DNA of 64,000 bases from Oscheius sp. JU75 (lineage: Eukaryota > Nematoda > Chromadorea > Rhabditida > Rhabditidae): the NCBI GenBank assembly GCA_037178855.1, contig JASJZC010000004.1, forward strand, positions 1,736,001 through 1,800,000, written 5' to 3'. This document shows, one piece after another, positions 50,368 through 64,000 of this stretch (its first letter is position 1; each line of letters opens with the position of its first letter). A program made the translations under genes and the position numbers. The notes under the pieces are model-generated. The model saw nothing but the letters and a program-made list of their open reading frames with translations. It was not told where the DNA came from and made no database searches.

Positions 50368-53300
50368 TTACATGAGCTTCTTCGATACTATTTCGTAGAC
50401 CATTCTTTTTCGGAAGTATTCCATGTGTTTTTGAGAGAAAGTCAGCTGTGCTCGACGGGAACAATATTCGGCCACATGGACGGAAAAGACGCCGCAGTCG
50501 AAGCCATTCGATTGCCGCGGACAGTCCTGGAATGACTTTATTACCCCGAAAGAATTGGCCAAACTAACGCTTCTGATAATGAACTCCCAGTCACTGAAAT
50601 CGAATTCTATCTTCTTTTTGTCTTTACTCTCCTCTCTTAGATAATTTCTGAAATACTTGCTTTGATTGGAAGAGAGCAGAAACTAACTGGATATAAGAGA
50701 GTGCACCGTTGTCGCTGCCGCCCAGAGAGTCAAAGTATTCAATAGTCTTTTCTCCGAAATCAACAATCTGAATATCATACCTTTACAATCGGCATCTGAT
50801 GTCTGTCACACATGTCAACTTTCATCTGGATAACACATGAGTTTGTGGAGTTTGTCTGTCAAGTGTTATTCTAGATTAGAGTTGACCAGTCGAGTCAGAA
50901 GAGACTCAAATAGTTCAAACAGTATTGGGTCGCTCCGCCAGGAGCGTATAGTCTATTTCCAATGAAGAGCGGCAGTGAGCTATTTCTTCGAAGGTAGAGT
51001 GCGAAAGGTCTCGCGAGGAGCTTACCGTAATCCGGGTTCAGACTGGCAGATCTCCGCTATTTTAGCGTATTTACAGCCTTTATTCAGTTGTTTTGTCATT
51101 GGCATCGGATTCAGGGCCTAAGAAAACCTATTTGACAGCAAATTTGAGAAAAAAAAATCTCAGAAAAACGCTGGAAAATTCTGAAACGCGAAAATGGGCT
51201 CTGTTCACCTAATTTAGCCATCTTCAAACATCTTTTTGTATATTTTGGTGTCAATATCAAGTAGGTTTATACATGCCTAGAATTCGATTACATGGCCAGA
51301 ATCTGGAAAGTGCGCGGAAAATGGCGAAAATTCAAAAACTTGGAAATTTATCGCGGGCAAACTGTGTCGTCAGTGTTCAAATTGAGGTGCCGCTCTTCGT
51401 TGGAAACAATAGTCTGTTCCGTAAGGTTGAAAACAGCCCTTCTTTTCAATCGTGACGGGACCTGTGTCAACGTGGCTGCATTGAATACTCAGCAGCCAAG
51501 CAGCCAGTGTTTCCTTATCCTTAAAATATCTTTCACTAAGTGTTCAACGTAGCCATGTTGTATATTTGAATACGCAGTCAAAGTGGGTCCCGTCACGATT
51601 GAACAGAAAGACTGTATTTTCAACTTCGCGGTTGAAAAGACTATAAGCAACTGGTGTTGATCAATCTGTTAAAAAAAAAGGGAAACTGACAGCCATGCAC
51701 CAGTGGACACCGCCGACGTGGACAGGGATCAGAAGAACGTCGTATGCAAAAATGTCTACTTTACGAGTCCATCGCTTGACACTGGCGTAGCCTTTGGTGG
51801 AAATATTGACGTAGAAGAATGTATTGAAAGTGTATGCCTGAAAAGTGATATCACTTCGGGAGAAGAAAATACGCCGAAATGATCTCGGAACCTATTACGT
51901 ACTTTCGGTAAAGAGGCGTCATTCTTGCTGCGATCGACGACAAGACTCAGGAAAAAGACGATCACTTCGTCATTGAGCCAAGCGCCAGGTTTTAATGTGA
52001 CGAGATCTTTTCGTAGAATTTTGATGTCGAATCCTTCGCAGAAGACTTCCATCGGGGAGCCGCTAATCCAAGCTCGTTCACAAAGTTCCAAGGCCTCAGG
52101 GGGTAAATCCGGGAACTCTTCTTTGACTTTGGGCTTAGGCAATGGGGGGCGGATGCCTCCGAGCGCGAGTTTCTGACGTACATCTTCAGCTAAATCGACT
52201 TCGTGGAGCTGAATTGGACATTTTCACGATTTGTACAAAAAGGTTACGTTTCTGATTTGCTGAAGCTGCCTGTTTGTCTCCTCCAACTCTCTCTCCTGTT
52301 TAGTTCGATACTTTCTGCTCGTCTTGTACCTAGAACTAACTTTGCCTTATAAATTGACCTGATCCTACTTGTTGTACTGTTCTAAAGCTCCGTTGGTTTT
52401 CAAATTAATTGAAGCAATACTGGCAATGAGATCGTCAACTTTCTCACGTCCAGAGGATAAATAGCTCGAAATAGAAGCAGTTTCCGACTTGTTCGAGGAG
52501 GGCTCATCGTCCAGAACGATAAGAGGAGATTCCCTGAAATACAGCAGTTCGCAAAGCTATAAAATGATATGAACCTTTTGATGTCGTCTTCCAGTGTAAT
52601 GACTTCCGAAGCTTGTCGACTACGATGCTTCCTCATGGCTGATTTTGCGCGTAGCACGTAGTTCACAGAGATTGTCCGAACACGTCGGACTTCAGTTTTT
52701 GGCTTGCTAAATGCATCTTGTAGCAAAACAAAAATACTAAGTACTCGATGTAACCAGATGGAGTTCTCCTGGCGCTTGCGGACAGTCTATCTTTCAGGAG
52801 TTTGTCATAGGCCAGAAGACTTCCAGCGCCATCTAGAAAGGATCCTAAGTTCTCAGGCGTGTGATAAACAGACTGAAAAATGCATGTTACTCCTTCTGAC
52901 GAGCACAATTACATTTGCTTTGAAAGACTTGGAGGCCGTTCTCTCGCTGCTACGAGCTGGTGTTTTGACCCTCGGAATAGGATGCTCCCTGGTCTTCCGT
53001 CTTCTAGCCCACGAATCGGTCCGCGGTGTGTGAAAATCATCGGCTCGGAAACGATTGGGCGTGTTCTGTCGACTGATGCTGTCTTCAGGACATGGCGAGG
53101 ATCCTTTGGCTCCATTTAAATCTAAATAACTTTTATTTAAAGTGACGGTCACTAACTGTCGGAGATGATCGAAATCGAACCCGAACTTGATTCGTCATCA
53201 TCACCTAGAACAACATCTGCCGCCTTGACAGCCTCGAGCATTTCGTCGATCGATTTGCGATCATTCAGAAGATCACTGGGCCGGGAGTTGTGCACTTCGT

Positions 53301-53842
53301 CAATGACTTCGATCTGCAAAAGATTTTTGGATGAAACAATCCATTGTACCTCCTCCTCGTCCTGACTTTCTTCCAACTCGAGCTGCTTCGGCTGGTGCTT
53401 CAAGACGCTCTTCTTCGAAGAAGTGCACAAGACATCAGGACTGTGATTTCTTCCCTCGTAGATGATATCAGAAGAGCTGCTCATAGTTTTATCCGAGTTT
53501 GAAGCATGTAAAACTCCGCGATTCGAAAGGTCTTTTTCAAAACTATCTTCTTCCTCCTCGGAACTGCCAAAGATGCTTCGAAAGAAGCCAGAAAAGGAAC
53601 TGAGGATTCCGCTGCTCTTTTTTCTGGCCTTTGGAGCTTGCGGTCCTACACCGGTTGAGAAACGCTTGACACCTTTTCCTGGAAATATGTCGCTTACCAA
53701 AAATTCATCAATGAGCAGATCAATAAACGAATAACAAACCCCTAGTAGAAGAATCCGAATCGTTTTCGTCACTAACAATTTCGAGTCGAGGATCGCTAGG
53801 ACGAGGCGTTTTATAGAGATTTTCACGTGCTCTAGCACTCAT
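50368..53842 (-). CDS. SENP/Ulp1-type SUMO protease
   Basis: A cysteine protease of family C48 that processes and removes SUMO. The N-terminal half (from [18 protein letters not shown]) is disordered and Ser/acid-rich ([27 protein letters not shown]). It continues through an intron at about 53120-53155 into [13 protein letters not shown]. The catalytic domain has [20 protein letters not shown], then the triad: His in GGVHWCMA, Asp in YFDSLGG, and Cys in [11 protein letters not shown] with the oxyanion Gln in FQDCPRQ. It ends [11 protein letters not shown]. Length is roughly 650 residues. The intron between VHWCMA and [12 protein letters not shown] is about 920 nt, far longer than its neighbours, and contains an inverted repeat. 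The start follows a TTTTGTAG acceptor by 3 nt. Confidence 0.93.
51409..51645. repeat. Inverted repeat inside the long SENP intron
   Basis: A perfect 17-bp inverted pair, TCAATCGTGACGGGACC (51446-51462) and its complement at 51586-51602, lies within longer imperfect arms. GTTGAAAA and TAGTCT blocks match outside; CAACGTGGCT and TTGAATAC-type blocks match inside. It is probably a third non-autonomous foldback element. I found no clear sequence relation to the other two. Confidence 0.75.
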
Positions 53843-54078
53843 TCCCTACAAAATCTTTACAAAATGGTGAGTTCGTGGGTGATGTCAGGTGTATGACAGG
53901 TCGTAAACCTCAACAGATAAAATCATGAATTCGAAAAGTCACAACGTTTACTGAACACTTACGAGATACTTGAATAAATATGAAGATCGTCAACAATGGG
54001 AATACGAGAGAGATAGAGAAGAACGATGGGTAAACAAAATGAATTAAAACAAGAACGGGAAAGGGACAATCGGAGTAT

Positions 54079-55772
54079 CTAGAGAGAAAAGATGCGGAGC
54101 GACTTATCCATAGAAGATGAATAAATGCTGGTGGCGTTGTCACTGAAGCGGACAGCTGTGACAGGGGCGGTATGATCGGAGAGAGTACCACAGACGGACC
54201 AACTTTTGACATGGACAACTTGGACATCGCTGGAAGCCACAGCCAAGAAAGTTCCACTGTTATCGAACGACAGATTGTTAATCTGAAACATAGCATTAAT
54301 CACAAAGTAGAAAGAATCCTACAGGTTGACTTCTATCATGAAGAGCCAATGTCTTCAGATTCTTCAGCTTACGCAGGTCCCAAAGTTTGACCTCGCCATC
54401 TTCAGCGCCCGTAGCCAGATAATATCCGTTCTCGGAGAAGGCGATAGCTCGAACAGCTCCTTGATGGCCGGGGAAGTCGGCCACATTTGCCTGCTGCTTG
54501 AGATCCCAGATTCTCACAAGAGAATCGGCCGTTCCAGTTCCGAAAATGAGACCATCTGGATGGAATTCAGCACAGCAAATGGCAACAGGAGATTGATCAT
54601 TTGAGCGAACTTTGCAGAGTGTCTTGCCGGTGTGAATATCGGAGAAAGCCCAGAAGCAGTCGTCGGAAGCAGACAGAACGTAGTCCCCAGTGCCATGGAG
54701 TGAAATATCTAAAGTTGTCTTAAATTTTGCCTTAGGGTAAAAGGTACCTGTGACTGGAGCCTGGTGAACATCGATAACGGCCTTGCTGCTCTCATCTCCA
54801 GAAGTCCAGACACGGACTGTAGCGTCACTACTGGCCGAGATGAAGTTCTTCTGGTTCGGATGATAGATAACAGAGTTGATTTTTTTCGTGTGTCCTTTGA
54901 ATGTGTCCTCAACTTGTTCGGAGGTGGTGTTGAAGACGATAACTGTCTTGTCAACTCCGCCAGTGACAACCTTTTCGCCCTGAAATCAAACTGTGAAGAA
55001 CAAACGAGATCAGACGTACGGAAACATCGAGGGCAGTGATTCCAGGTGTACCAGTGCTGTGAATTCCGGTATGAGAAGCGATCTGCTTGTAGTTGGCCAG
55101 ATCCTCCGCCTTGGCAAGCCCTTCGGGAAGGGCCTTTCCTCTTTGCTTCCGGGCAGCTGTGAGCTGAGCAGCCTTTTCGGTCAGCTTGTCGAGAACAGCG
55201 TCCGATATTCCTTGCGCCTCGTCGACACTTTGCTCCATGTCTACGTCCTTATCCGAAGTGTCGTTGTTCGTTGCTTGGTGCGGCTTCAGGGTTGACAGAG
55301 CTTCTCTGGCAGAGGTGAGATCTTTTGAAAGACGAGCAATCACACGACAGGCAGCGTCATACTAAAAATGTTTTTTGTTAGCCGTTCTATAAAACAAGTT
55401 ACTTGATACAGAGAATGAGAAAGCTCTTGACGAGCAGTCTGGAGTTGCTGTCGAAGAGTGAAGCTGTTCAACATGACCGTATCCCATTCGTCTTGCAGCA
55501 TCTTCAACAGAGATGGGATGGATGTTTGAGTCGTATTCCTCGGAGTTACGCCTTCGCTATCAACCTTCAGGGGAATCAACTAAAGCAAAGTTTTAGGGGT
55601 CTATTTGCAGATGGCTAACCTGAGACTCGTCAAGTTTTTCATTCGAAACTGGATCTGTTCCATTTTCGGTTAAAAACTTGGAAATTAGACGTCTCTCAAA
55701 AATGGCACCGGAGACAGGAGAAACGACCGGCTCGATGGCTTGCTCACCGCTCAATGCGCAGACAAACGTCAT
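54079..55772 (-). CDS. PRP19 splicing factor / U-box E3 ligase
   Basis: The scaffold of the PRP19 (NineTeen) complex, which activates the spliceosome and acts in the DNA damage response. The N-terminal U-box begins at residue 1 ([31 protein letters not shown]). It is followed by a coiled coil for tetramerisation ([55 protein letters not shown]). Seven WD40 blades include [73 protein letters not shown] and [20 protein letters not shown]. Length is about 505 residues, matching the family. The ATG is directly after a TTTTTCAG acceptor. A five-gene tandem run follows on the same strand. Confidence 0.97.
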
Positions 55773-56536
55773 CTGAAAAAGAAATTAGGCGAACTGTTGG
55801 AAGAGAATAGAAGGGAAAAGTATGGTTAGCTCTGCTATAATAAGCGAGGAACAAATTCGAAACGTCTGAAAAAATGCTGCAAAAATAAGGCAGTATAGTT
55901 AAAGAATACATGCGAATCTTCAAAAGTGTGTAAGTGAATAAACTACTCTCGGTTCTTTTTTCATCACTTTTCACAAATGTAATCGATAGTAAGTGAAGGA
56001 ACTGACAAAAAAAATTTACGGGAAAGCAAAATTCGGAGGAGCTGAAAATTTTGGAGCGCACAGACTCGCAATGGCGCGCATTTCCCGGCAGTCCTTTAAA
56101 TTTCAGGCTGTTCAAATTTCTTTATTCGGTTCCAGCTCATTTTTTCATTAGAATCTGTGTTGCCAAATTTTTGACTCGGAGTATAGTCTCAAATGTATAG
56201 AAAACATTTGGGCCAGATATCAGCTGGTGGCGATCCGTAAAAAGATTCTAAAAACATCAAATTGTTAGCTCTGAACCTAAAGCTCTATTGGTTGGACACT
56301 TTTCACTGTCAAAGATAGCTGCCTACAGTCACTAAGATCGACTTCTAGTACCATAGGCTCACACCTCTTACCCGGATTGCAAAGACACTTGTTCAGACGT
56401 TCCAAACGGGGTTGATGCCCGGGGTACAAAGTCCGTCTCGTCCGTGCACTTCGCTCTCATATCTTTTCCCTTTTAATCTATTCTTTGTCCCTCACCTACT
56501 TCTCCTTAATAGTTTGCTATATAAACTGCTTTTCAG
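55773..56536. promoter_or_regulatory. Divergent promoter region of PRP19 and HADHB
   Basis: About 760 bp between divergent starts, so it should contain both promoters. A GC-rich block near 56070-56092 (GGCGCGCATTTCCCGG) resembles an E2F-type site. No gene or repeat is supported. It ends in TGCTTTTCAG immediately before the HADHB ATG. Confidence 0.5.
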
Positions 56537-58151
56537 ATGCTGCGTTCCGGTCCATCACTAGTCAGAGGTCTTGCCACTGCTACGAAGCAGCGTGGACCCA
56601 ACATCGTTCTAGTGGATGCTGTCAGGTATTTTGCAGTTAATCTTAGAACTAACTGTTGTATCTAGAACTCCGTTCTGCGTTTCCGGAACCGCCTACAAAG
56701 ATCTCTGGGCTGTAGACCTACAAAAGGAGGCTATTAGAGGTTGTTGTTCACATTAAAAGCTCATAATTTTTACTTCTTCAGCTCTTGTGGCAAGAACAGG
56801 AATTCCACACAAGGACATTGACCACATTATCTGTGGAACGGTCATTCAAGAATGTAAGACCAGCAACATTGCCCGAGAAGCTGCCCTTCTTGCCGGAGTT
56901 CCTGACAAGGTCCGTTTTGTTCTTATTCAATGCTAGTCTTCAATAGGTTCCGGCTCACACAGTCACCTTGGCCTGTATTTCTTCAAATGTGGCCATGACT
57001 GACGGAATTGGAATGCTGTCCACCGGATACGCCAATGCCATCATCGCCGGAGGAGTTGAACTGCTGTCCGATGTCCCAATTCGTTATAACCGGAAGGCCA
57101 GAAAGGCCATGCTCGGTCTACAGAAGGCCAAGGCTACAGGGGACAAACTGAAAATTGGTTTGTTTTGTTTACATCATTTGCAAAGCAATCGAATGCAGGA
57201 GCTCAAATTCTGAAAAATATTGCAAGCCCCGAACTGCCAGGAGTCGGAGAGTACACATCTGGAGAGATTATGGGACACAGTGGAGATCGTCTTGCTGCTG
57301 CATTCAACGTCTCAAGAAGGTACGAACCTGGCTGTTGTTTCGACAGAATATTTTTAGAGAACAGGACGAGTTCGCTGTCCGTTCCCATACGCTGGCCGCG
57401 AAGGCCTCTCAAGATGGGAAACTCACCGATGTCATTCCGGTTTTCCTGGATGGAAAGAAGCCTCAAACAATCAAGGCCGACAACGGTATTCGTCCCTCTA
57501 CTATTGAGAAATTGTCCTCTTTGAAGCCGGCCTTCATCAAGCCACACGGAACAGTAACAGCTGGTAATTTCTTTCATCTGTAATACGAACATATTCCTAT
57601 CAGGTAATGCTTCGTATTTGACCGACGGAGCCTCAGCCGCTCTTCTGATGACCGAGGAGTTCGCCCTTGCCAACGGATACAAGCCCATCGCCTATCTTCG
57701 CGATTACGTTTACGTCGGCCAGGATCCCAAGGACCAGCTACTTCTGGGTCCCGCTTACGCCATTCCTAAACTACTGAAAAAGGCCGGCCTCGCCGTGAAA
57801 GACATTAACGTCTGGGAAATTCACGAGGCCTTTGCTGGCCAAGTTCTTGCCAATTTGAATGCTCTTGACAGCGACTACTTTTGCAAGGTCAGTCATGGTT
57901 TACATCCTGTTCAATTCATTTTTCAGACCCATATGAGTCTTCAAGAGAAGGTCGGAAGACTGGATATGGACAAGATTAACTTATGGGGAGGATCCCTCTC
58001 GCTTGGACATCCTTTCGGCGCCACTGGTGTTCGTCTGGCTTACCATTCTGCAATGAGGCTGAAGGAAGAGAAGGGTCAGTATGCTGTACTGGCCGCCTGT
58101 GCTGCCGGTGGGCATGGAGTCGGAATGCTTGTTGAAGCCTACGGAAATTGA
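56537..58151 (+). CDS. HADHB: Mitochondrial trifunctional protein beta subunit (3-ketoacyl-CoA thiolase)
   Basis: Catalyses the last, thiolytic step of long-chain fatty acid beta-oxidation with acetyl-CoA release. The N-terminus is a mitochondrial presequence ([20 protein letters not shown]). Thiolase landmarks are [33 protein letters not shown] (nucleophilic Cys), [46 protein letters not shown] (HEAF), [17 protein letters not shown] (GHP) and [13 protein letters not shown] (second active Cys). The [17 protein letters not shown] loop is typical of HADHB rather than ACAA2. Length is about 450 residues. The start is directly after CTTTTCAG, suggesting trans-splicing. A perfect small hairpin follows in the 3' UTR. 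Confidence 0.96.
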
Positions 58152-58207
58152 GCATATTTTATCGACTCGACTTTTTTCACTAGATATACGAGTGTTTTCC
58201 CATTTTT

Positions 58208-58231
58208 TATCCGACCAAGTCTGGTCGGATA
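58208..58231. other. 10-bp perfect hairpin in HADHB 3' UTR
   Basis: TATCCGACCA and TGGTCGGATA pair perfectly around a 4-nt loop (AGTC), after a T-tract and 57 bp beyond the stop codon. It looks like a bacterial terminator in shape, but in this genome it is more likely an mRNA structure or a 3'-end feature. Confidence 0.8.
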
Positions 58232-58522
58232 GCATACCGATGTATAAATGATTGTGAGTGGATAATTTATTTCGAGTAAAATTCCTTTAACCAGGCTTGC
58301 TCAAAGACTGAAATAGTTGCCAGATGGCTTCCAAACGCGCTGGCTCCAAACTGTCGCGGTCCGCGATCTGCGTCTCTTCTCAGTAGACAGTCTCTCCCCG
58401 ACCGACTTTCTTTCAGCCTTCCTCTCAGGTACTTATCAACCCCGCAACCATTCCTACTCATTGATTCACACGCCTCTTCTTGTTTTGAATTCCTTATTCC
58501 ACCAAATTTGTAAGTGTCCGAA

Positions 58523-60051
<1,529 letters not shown>

Positions 60052-60232
60052 GGGAAAAAGCATAAGATTCGAATAAAAACGTTCATGGAAAGTGCAAAAT
60101 GTAAAACATACGAGAATTATGCCTAGCTGCAAACAACTAGAGCAGCATACCGGTTTTCGAATGGAACATGGTGCCAAAATGCCGGGATGACAAATCACAA
60201 TGTGAATACCCTTTTTCCGTAGCACTCTTGTT

Positions 60233-63200
60233 TCAGAAATGAGTCGAGGCAGTCTGCGTGCGAGTCAGATAAACGTCCAGCAGTTTTTGCTGAAAAGACG
60301 AGTTATTTGAATACCAAAAAAGCTTACTCCTTTGGATTCGAGTCGAATAAGATACTGTCCCATCACCTCACGCCCAAACTTGTTGACGAGCGGCACAAGA
60401 CAGAAAATAGTGTTCTTTCGAATCGATGAGTCTTCGCAATTGTAGCACTTAACGCACATTTGAATGTACAGAAAATTAGTGAATGTTACCTGAATGACAC
60501 CAGGAACAAATTCAGGAAGATAGTTCTGCAAGTCGTCGTGCTTCCATTCCTCTATCATCCGTTGAATCATCTTGAGAGCGAAAGTGATTCGAGGATCGGA
60601 TTTTGTAGCGATGATGGGGTTCAAGGTAGCCAGGGTCAAAGGAATGGGAAGATGGATGGCTAGTGTTTTGAGACACTCGTCGACCACGTTGAGGAAGTAC
60701 TGAATAACCAGTTAGTACGTAAAAAACAATAATACTTACATTGTCCTTCTCGTTGAAGGTAGTAGCGAGTACTTTAGTGACCGTCATCTGGCCGTAGTCG
60801 TAGAAACGAGAAGCCTGCACCGTACAGAGTCTAATGAGAAGTCGAAGAGCCTCCTTTTTGACCTTGATATCGTCGAGTGTGAGCAAGTCGAACAATTGGA
60901 CTATCAGAGGCTTGAAATTGTCGTCCCAGGTCGTGAAAGACCCTTCCGTGATCATTTGTAGCAGTTGCTGCATCGCCAATATCTGCTCATCTTGTCTGAA
61001 ATTAACAATAAGGAAATAATTGAATAGGGCTACCTCTGTGGATTGGACTTGGCCATGGCAAGCTCGTTTAGCTGCTTCTTGATATACGCTATTTGTTGTA
61101 CAGTATCCGAGCCCAAATGAGCCGTCACATCGAGATTCGACTAAAGAAATGCTGGTTGAGCGGAACTAGAAATAGTTACTTACCCGATTGCCTTCAGACT
61201 CGACGGAATTATTGAGAAAGGGACCAAGTGACGGAGATTGATTTCTCCTGAAGTTGTCCGCCATATCGATCCCAGAAAATACGGACGGGCTCTCGCGAAC
61301 GATAGGGGAAAATTCGATGCTGAAAACAAGAGTTCGGGAGAGCTTAGTGGCCGCATAAACATCAATGGACGGATCGAATGCATTTGTGACGCGACTGAAG
61401 AGCAGCCAAAAAGACGAACCTTTCTTTCCTCTGGCTATCTTTTTGACACAACTGGAAGCCAAGATTTTTCCATTCCGGCTTAAAAGACGACAACATAGAG
61501 GCAAACTGGGCTTGATTAGTGTTGAAAAGAGCAGCCATCAATTTTTCAAAATGCTGAAAGAAGTAATTCATCGAGATTTGATGAAAATAGCTCACCGGTC
61601 TGATATCATGGTTTTTGGGATCTTCCAGCCAAACGAATATCTTTTCCAAGGCACATTTGACTTCCAGACGGTTGATATTGGAACCGGCTTCCATTTGAGT
61701 GACCAATTCACACAAATACTGCACGGTTTGAGATTTTGCCTGAAATTGTAGTTAGTTTTATCGGGGAAAAGTTCTTACCTTCGTTGTCTGCGGGGCTGCC
61801 ATGCTTCCATCGATAAATTTACAAATGGCTACGAGAAGGTCATCGGGATGGAAGGAAGTACGGACTTCCGTGAGCATTCTTCTCCATATCGTTTGATTGG
61901 TGGGAATAAGCTCGGACGACGACTTGCTGATGAGTCGATTGACCAAGGTCAGCAGTTGAGGGGTGGCGAAAGAGTCCGGATAGCGAGTGACCATTTCACA
62001 GACTGTATCACAGACGAGAGACAGCAACTAAATGTATGAATTATGCAAAGCGGAAAAGCTGACATACTTTAAGATTTCCCTCCATGATATACTTCATCAA
62101 AGCGTCGTATATTTTCTTGATGTCAGCCTCACTCGATCTAGATGTTCTCAGAATGTCGTAGAGCATTCTCAAGCCGTCCTTCTTCTCTGTGGCATCGTTG
62201 GAAGAGCTCTTTTTCAAAGCAGCAGTCAGCTGAGACGATGGACTCGATCCCAATAGAAAGTCCTCGTCTTCTCCGAAAGTTGCTTGCAGAGTGAGATTGC
62301 TCTAAAAATTATTTTACGTAAATATAGGTGGGGAAGCTAACAATTTTACTGAATAGCTCTTCAGAATCTTCCTGGTGGAACCCGTTATTGTGCGATGTAG
62401 GAGTTACTGCGCTCGGTCTAGGTGGCGCAGCTTGTGGTGGAAGTCTTTTGTGAAGACGAGTTGGTGAGCCGTTTCTCGAGCTCGGTTGAGAAGAATTTGC
62501 CAAGTTTGACCGCAATGGAGTGACTGACGGTCTCGTTTTGATGACGGATGACGTCATGGATCCACGAAGTGTACCACCCGGTCTGCCTGAAACGAAATGT
62601 TCATCTCGCGTGTTTGAAAAGTTGTTTACTCGGTGTAACGGGCATTCTGTTAGCATTGTATCTGGGAGAGCTGACAGCAGCAAGTTTGGCAGAAGACGTA
62701 TCGATGGCCGAAGCTGATCTGCCAGAAAGAAATGCTGATGGTCTGCTCAGCCCCGTCGTTCCTGGCCTTTTCGTGAACGGCATTCCGTCTCGCAGAGAAT
62801 GAATAGACTGTGCTGACGATGCAGCGGAGGCTCCTCCAGAAAGGGTTTTCTGTTTGCTCGGATCCAGGGTCTGCAAACCAAGTTATTGATGGCGAGAGAC
62901 CAGAACCCACCTTGAATAAAGCTTGTGCATGACTGGGAAAGACAATTTCCAGCTGTAGATACGAGTCTCTTCCGTTTTTTCTCGCTTTTGGATCGGCGTC
63001 ATTGATTGCACTTTTGACGGCGTTGGTAAGTTCTTTGACTTGTTTCTCTAGCTTAAGTTGTGGCCAATTTTGGAGCGCTAGATACACCAAATAGTGACAA
63101 TGGCTTAAAAGGAAAATAAACTTTAAAAAAAGTGGCCAACTTACGCCCTGATGTCTTTCGATTTGTGGGAAGTCTGATCCAGAATAGCCTGTAGAATACG

Positions 63201-64000
63201 GGGAGACTGTACATTCTGTAAAAATACATATTGTTGGCAAGTTGGAACATCTCACTTTGACGATAAAGTCGCAGGCTTGTTGACTGGAGCTGGACATGAC
63301 TTTGGCACTATTCTGGATGATCGGAACACATTGCGGCAGAATTCGCTCGAATAAAGGACCTAACTTCGTTCCAAGACGCTCACTAAGCAGACTAAATAAA
63401 TCATCAGTAAAAGTGGCAACGATAACGACTTACCATACAGTGATGCAGGCCTCCTTGCATACTTGGGAACGAAGATCAGTGACGGATTTGACCAGGGCTT
63501 CTTCCAGTTGAAGCAAATTGGTTATGAGATCACTATCAAAGTCCATTCCGCCATTTTGGACTACAGCTCGGACCATTTTCAACTGAACACTTGGATTAGA
63601 AAGAAAAAGGTGAAACGGACCGAGTTGTTGCGTTTGCTCCAATCGATGTCTGTCCTCTCTAAGACAATTCTCGCCTCCTCCAGATATGTCCTGATATCAT
63701 TTCTATTCGAGATCTAGCAAAATCCTGATCATGGAAAGGACAACAAAGTTTACCGTTATTTTGGGGACATCTCGGAAATTGCGACGAATCTCTTCTTCTG
63801 TGACCACTCCAGCAACTACTAAATTTGAAAAAATGATATGTATAAGATTTTGAACAAACCTGGCGTTCTAGAAGGAGTAGAGACGGGCTTTTTGACCATC
63901 ATGATAGGCCTTCTTGCGCCGATATTCTCCTGTTCGTCTCCTGAAAACACTTAATTACTCCAAAGCAATGTTTTAACGCAATTTTCATTCCCCAGGCAAA
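60233..64000 (-). CDS. CLASP microtubule-stabilising protein, 5' end outside window
   Basis: A plus-end tracking protein that promotes rescue and suppresses catastrophe. Reading 5' to 3' (right to left): a TOG array segment (EEIRRNFRDVPKIT, FLSNPSVQLKMVRAVVQNGG, LRSQVCKEACITV, ISQQACDF-type and LVYLALQNWPQ, AVKSAINDADPKARKNGRD), then a Ser/Arg/Pro-rich region with SxIP-like elements (PGTTGLSRPSAFL, LHKRLPPQAAPPRPSAVTP), a second TOG (KKDGLRMLYDILRTSRSS, LLSLVCDTVCEMVTRYPD, FVWLEDPKNHDI) and a C-terminal TOG-like CLIP-interacting domain (FKPLIVQLFDLLTLDDIKVK, FALKMIQRMIEEWKHDDLQ, GREVMGQYLIRLESKGQKLL). The stop is at 60233. The N-terminus continues beyond 64000. Confidence 0.92.

Noticed and set aside
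58324-58386. Upstream SMAD start (ATG at 58324, MASKRAGSKL)
   Set aside because: The frame ends after 20 codons and does not splice in phase to the MH1 exon. The ATG at 58523 leads directly into MH1.

Overview
The window is a compact, intron-rich animal genome segment and most likely nematode. The evidence is: (1) introns are mostly 40-60 nt and end in TTTCAG-like acceptors; (2) many start codons sit 0-25 nt downstream of a strong 3' splice acceptor that has no obvious upstream exon, the usual mark of spliced-leader trans-splicing; (3) a nuclear receptor carries the P-box CLACAAFFR, typical of the expanded nematode receptor family; (4) same-strand genes lie only 75-270 bp apart. I cannot name the species. 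No bacterial, viral or plastid genes were seen.

Layout. 0-2.4 kb: an open partial coding end, a weak secreted-protein candidate, and a ~980 bp foldback (inverted-repeat) element. 2.4-10.1 kb, plus strand: a LOTUS/Tudor germ-granule protein, a polypeptide GalNAc-transferase and a DMAC2-like complex I assembly factor. 10.3-11.1 kb, minus: an uncharacterised gene. 11.9-15.2 kb, plus: ALIX. 15.7-17.2 kb, minus: an ERK-type MAP kinase with 3.4 kb of gene-free DNA upstream, including a (CT)n tract. 20.6-21.4 kb, plus: a CUEDC1-like protein. 21.6-30.7 kb, minus: five close-set genes (TIMELESS, WDR55, ZNHIT2-like, MRPL21, nuclear receptor), a candidate operon. 31-35.4 kb, minus: a decayed calcium-independent phospholipase A2 (iPLA2), a multi-pass membrane protein and an unknown gene, the last two with hard-to-rescue reading frames. 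35.9-37.4 kb, minus: a SWT1-like PIN endoribonuclease. 37.9-42.0 kb, plus: a giant RBR E3 ligase. 42.2-55.8 kb, minus: PRP19, SENP-type protease, mitochondrial ornithine carrier, glycyl-tRNA synthetase, xylulokinase and an intronless unknown ORF, again closely spaced. 56.5-60.1 kb, plus: HADHB and a BMP-type R-SMAD. 60.2 kb to the edge, minus: CLASP.

The genes are mainly housekeeping and signalling. The two tight runs suggest co-transcription: one combines replication-fork, ribosome-biogenesis, snoRNP and mitoribosome functions, the other splicing, SUMO, mitochondrial transport and translation. The most unusual signals are foldback elements. One forms nearly all of an intron in xylulokinase and supplies its splice donor, one lies in an oversized SENP intron, and one is intergenic with a truncated relative at 32.3 kb. 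All gene models were spliced by eye, so exon edges are approximate unless a position is given.
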